Positions 4,563-5,371 of a stretch of DNA of 5,371 nt are shown piece after piece. Numbering within the stretch: the first letter of the stretch is position 1; the number at the start of each line of letters is the position of its first letter. This DNA comes from Spirochaetales bacterium (lineage in GTDB: Bacteria; Spirochaetota; Spirochaetia; Sphaerochaetales; Sphaerochaetaceae). A program made the position numbers and the translations under genes. The notes under the pieces are model-generated. The model was not told the origin of the DNA. It ran no database searches and was given only the letters and a program-made list of their open reading frames with translations. The DNA lies in NCBI GenBank assembly GCA_022784805.1, contig JALFYG010000200.1, positions 1 through 5,371 on the forward strand. The letters are read 5' to 3'.

Positions 4563-5201
4563 TCATATACTTTTCATTACACTGTCTATAACAGAACTTA
4601 CATTGCCTCGTATTTGTGTTCCCGTATAACGCAAGACTTTGTATCCAAGGTTCTGTAATGCAATATCAATGCTCCTATCCCTTACTCCCTGGTCTTCATT
4701 TGTATAGTGATATGTTTTACCATCTGCGTAGATACATAGCTTTGATTCCCCGGATTCGATGTAGAAATCAGGAATGGTAAGAATTGTTTCTTTATCAACT
4801 TCCTCGGGAGCATCATAATACGTTCCATCTTTTCGTATTCGTCTTTGCAGAACAACCTCAATACCTCGTCTCCTGAACTCTTTAAACATATCCTGTTCAA
4901 GTGGACTTTGACACACAAAAAGACACTTATAACACTCAACGCCCTTCAATTGACAATTCTGACAATCAGAGCTGCCTTTGAAACCTGGAAATCCCCAATG
5001 TCTTCTAATTCTATTTGCCTCATCTTCTGAACATGAGAATGTAGCCATGATGCCACTTAATCCTCTGGCTTCATTTATCTCATCTGATAACAGTTGCAAA
5101 TCAGAGTCAGTAACTATACGCTGCAAACACCAATCTCCAATAGAAATATTGACCGAGTACTTACCGTCTTTAGTAGGATCAATATCCAATATTCTTATCA
5201 T
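4563..5201 (-). CDS. Zinc-cluster PD-(D/E)XK nuclease, DUF559/Vsr-like
   Basis: Encodes 212 residues from ATG 5201, preceded by GGAGG at 5211-5207 with 5 bases spacing; a TTG at 5213 lies inside that site and is rejected. Residues 1-60 form an uncharacterised N-terminal domain rich in acidic residues. A cysteine cluster follows: C80, C83, C90, C93 and C97 (CQNC...CYKCLFVC), likely binding zinc. The nuclease domain runs from about 99: SPLEQDMF (E102) on the first helix, IPDF (D145) on the next strand, then YADGK (D160, K162), and YHY with H165. It ends with the conserved tail GYKVLRYTGTQI seen in DUF559 and Vsr-like enzymes. PD-x14-DGK is an intact PD-(D/E)XK site, so metal-dependent DNA cleavage is predicted. 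The target is unknown. No methyltransferase or helicase is adjacent. A weak TTGCAA box (5244-5239) is the only promoter hint. Confidence 0.75.
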   Translation of the reverse strand: MIRILDIDPTKDGKYSVNISIGDWCLQRIVTDSDLQLLSDEINEARGLSGIMATFSCSEDEANRIRRHWGFPGFKGSSDCQNCQLKGVECYKCLFVCQSPLEQDMFKEFRRRGIEVVLQRRIRKDGTYYDAPEEVDKETILTIPDFYIESGESKLCIYADGKTYHYTNEDQGVRDRSIDIALQNLGYKVLRYTGTQIRGNVSSVIDSVMKSI

Positions 5202-5297
5202 GTAACCCTCCAATCCTATTTATCAGAAAGAGAGGAAATTGCAAAAATCAAAACCCCAAGACAATTGTGAATCTTTATGCAACTCAATCTTCCTACA

Positions 5298-5371
5298 ATG
5301 AGACCTAAATCTGTGTATGACAAAAACCATTCAGGAATGACTTTCTTGACGGGTCAATATGGACGTAAATG
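5298..5371 (+). CDS. Possible N-terminus of a rightward gene (partial)
   Basis: From ATG 5298 the frame stays open to the window edge, reading MRPKSVYDKNHSGMTFLTGQ and on for four more residues. ATG 5277 is an alternative start in the same frame. No Shine-Dalgarno precedes either. Only 24 residues are visible, too few to assign a family, and the openness could be chance. If real it is divergent from the nuclease gene, and the 75-100 bases between them would hold both promoters. Confidence 0.25.
   Translation, partial: MRPKSVYDKNHSGMTFLTGQYGRK

Noticed and set aside
4337..4591. 84-codon plus-strand ORF in the convergent spacer
   Set aside because: It runs through the hairpin and into the 3' end of the nuclease gene, has low-complexity composition and no ribosome binding site.
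5202..5213. TTG 5213 as the nuclease start
   Set aside because: The codon overlaps the GGAGG that serves ATG 5201 with normal spacing.
1..5371. CRISPR array, tRNA, rRNA or replication origin
   Set aside because: No regularly spaced repeats, cloverleaf sequence, rRNA signature or cluster of DnaA boxes was seen on reading both strands.

Overview
The window is an AT-rich piece of an accessory region, probably from an anaerobic gut- or rumen-type prokaryote. The gene families present (archaeal-type ATPases of the ATPase_2/DUF234 and AAA_14/DUF4143 kinds, a DUF6788-like N-terminal module, an IS1595-family transposase) occur in both methanogenic archaea and in clostridia and spirochaetes. Shine-Dalgarno-like sequences precede several starts. 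I cannot decide between archaeon and bacterium from the sequence alone. No rRNA, tRNA, CRISPR array or core metabolic gene was seen.

Layout. (1) 1-555, minus: the N-terminal part of an ATPase, cut by the window edge. (2) 556-770: a divergent control region with three TAACCCC repeats, a TTGACA promoter-like box and a perfect 8-bp palindrome just upstream of the next gene. (3) 771-2129, plus: a complete archaeal-type P-loop ATPase with a DUF234-like C-terminus. (4) 2151-2537, minus: a small, largely helical protein of unknown function, convergent with the ATPase. (5) 2538-2799: non-coding DNA with a hairpin and a 17-codon ORF broken by an insertion sequence. (6) 2800-3924: an IS1595-family element with 26-bp imperfect terminal inverted repeats. 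Its transposase lies in two frames joined at a G GGA AAG heptamer, so it is either frameshift-expressed or recently broken. (7) 3881-4340: two small overlapping unknown ORFs; the first takes its start codon and first 14 codons from the IS end. (8) 4341-4562: a hairpin and a decayed ORF fragment. (9) 4563-5201, minus: a cysteine-cluster plus PD-(D/E)XK (DUF559/Vsr-like) nuclease. (10) 5202-5371: upstream DNA and perhaps the start of a rightward gene.

How it fits together. The two ATPases face away from each other across a repeat-rich spacer and may share or cross control. The IS has landed between the helical protein and the small ORFs and has remodelled the gene to its right. The nuclease stands alone, with no methyltransferase or other recognisable defence partner in the window. 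Nothing here can be asserted as a complete new system. The strongest leads are the palindromic ATPase leader with a diverged second copy at the IS insertion point, the possible programmed frameshift in the transposase, and the orphan zinc-cluster nuclease.
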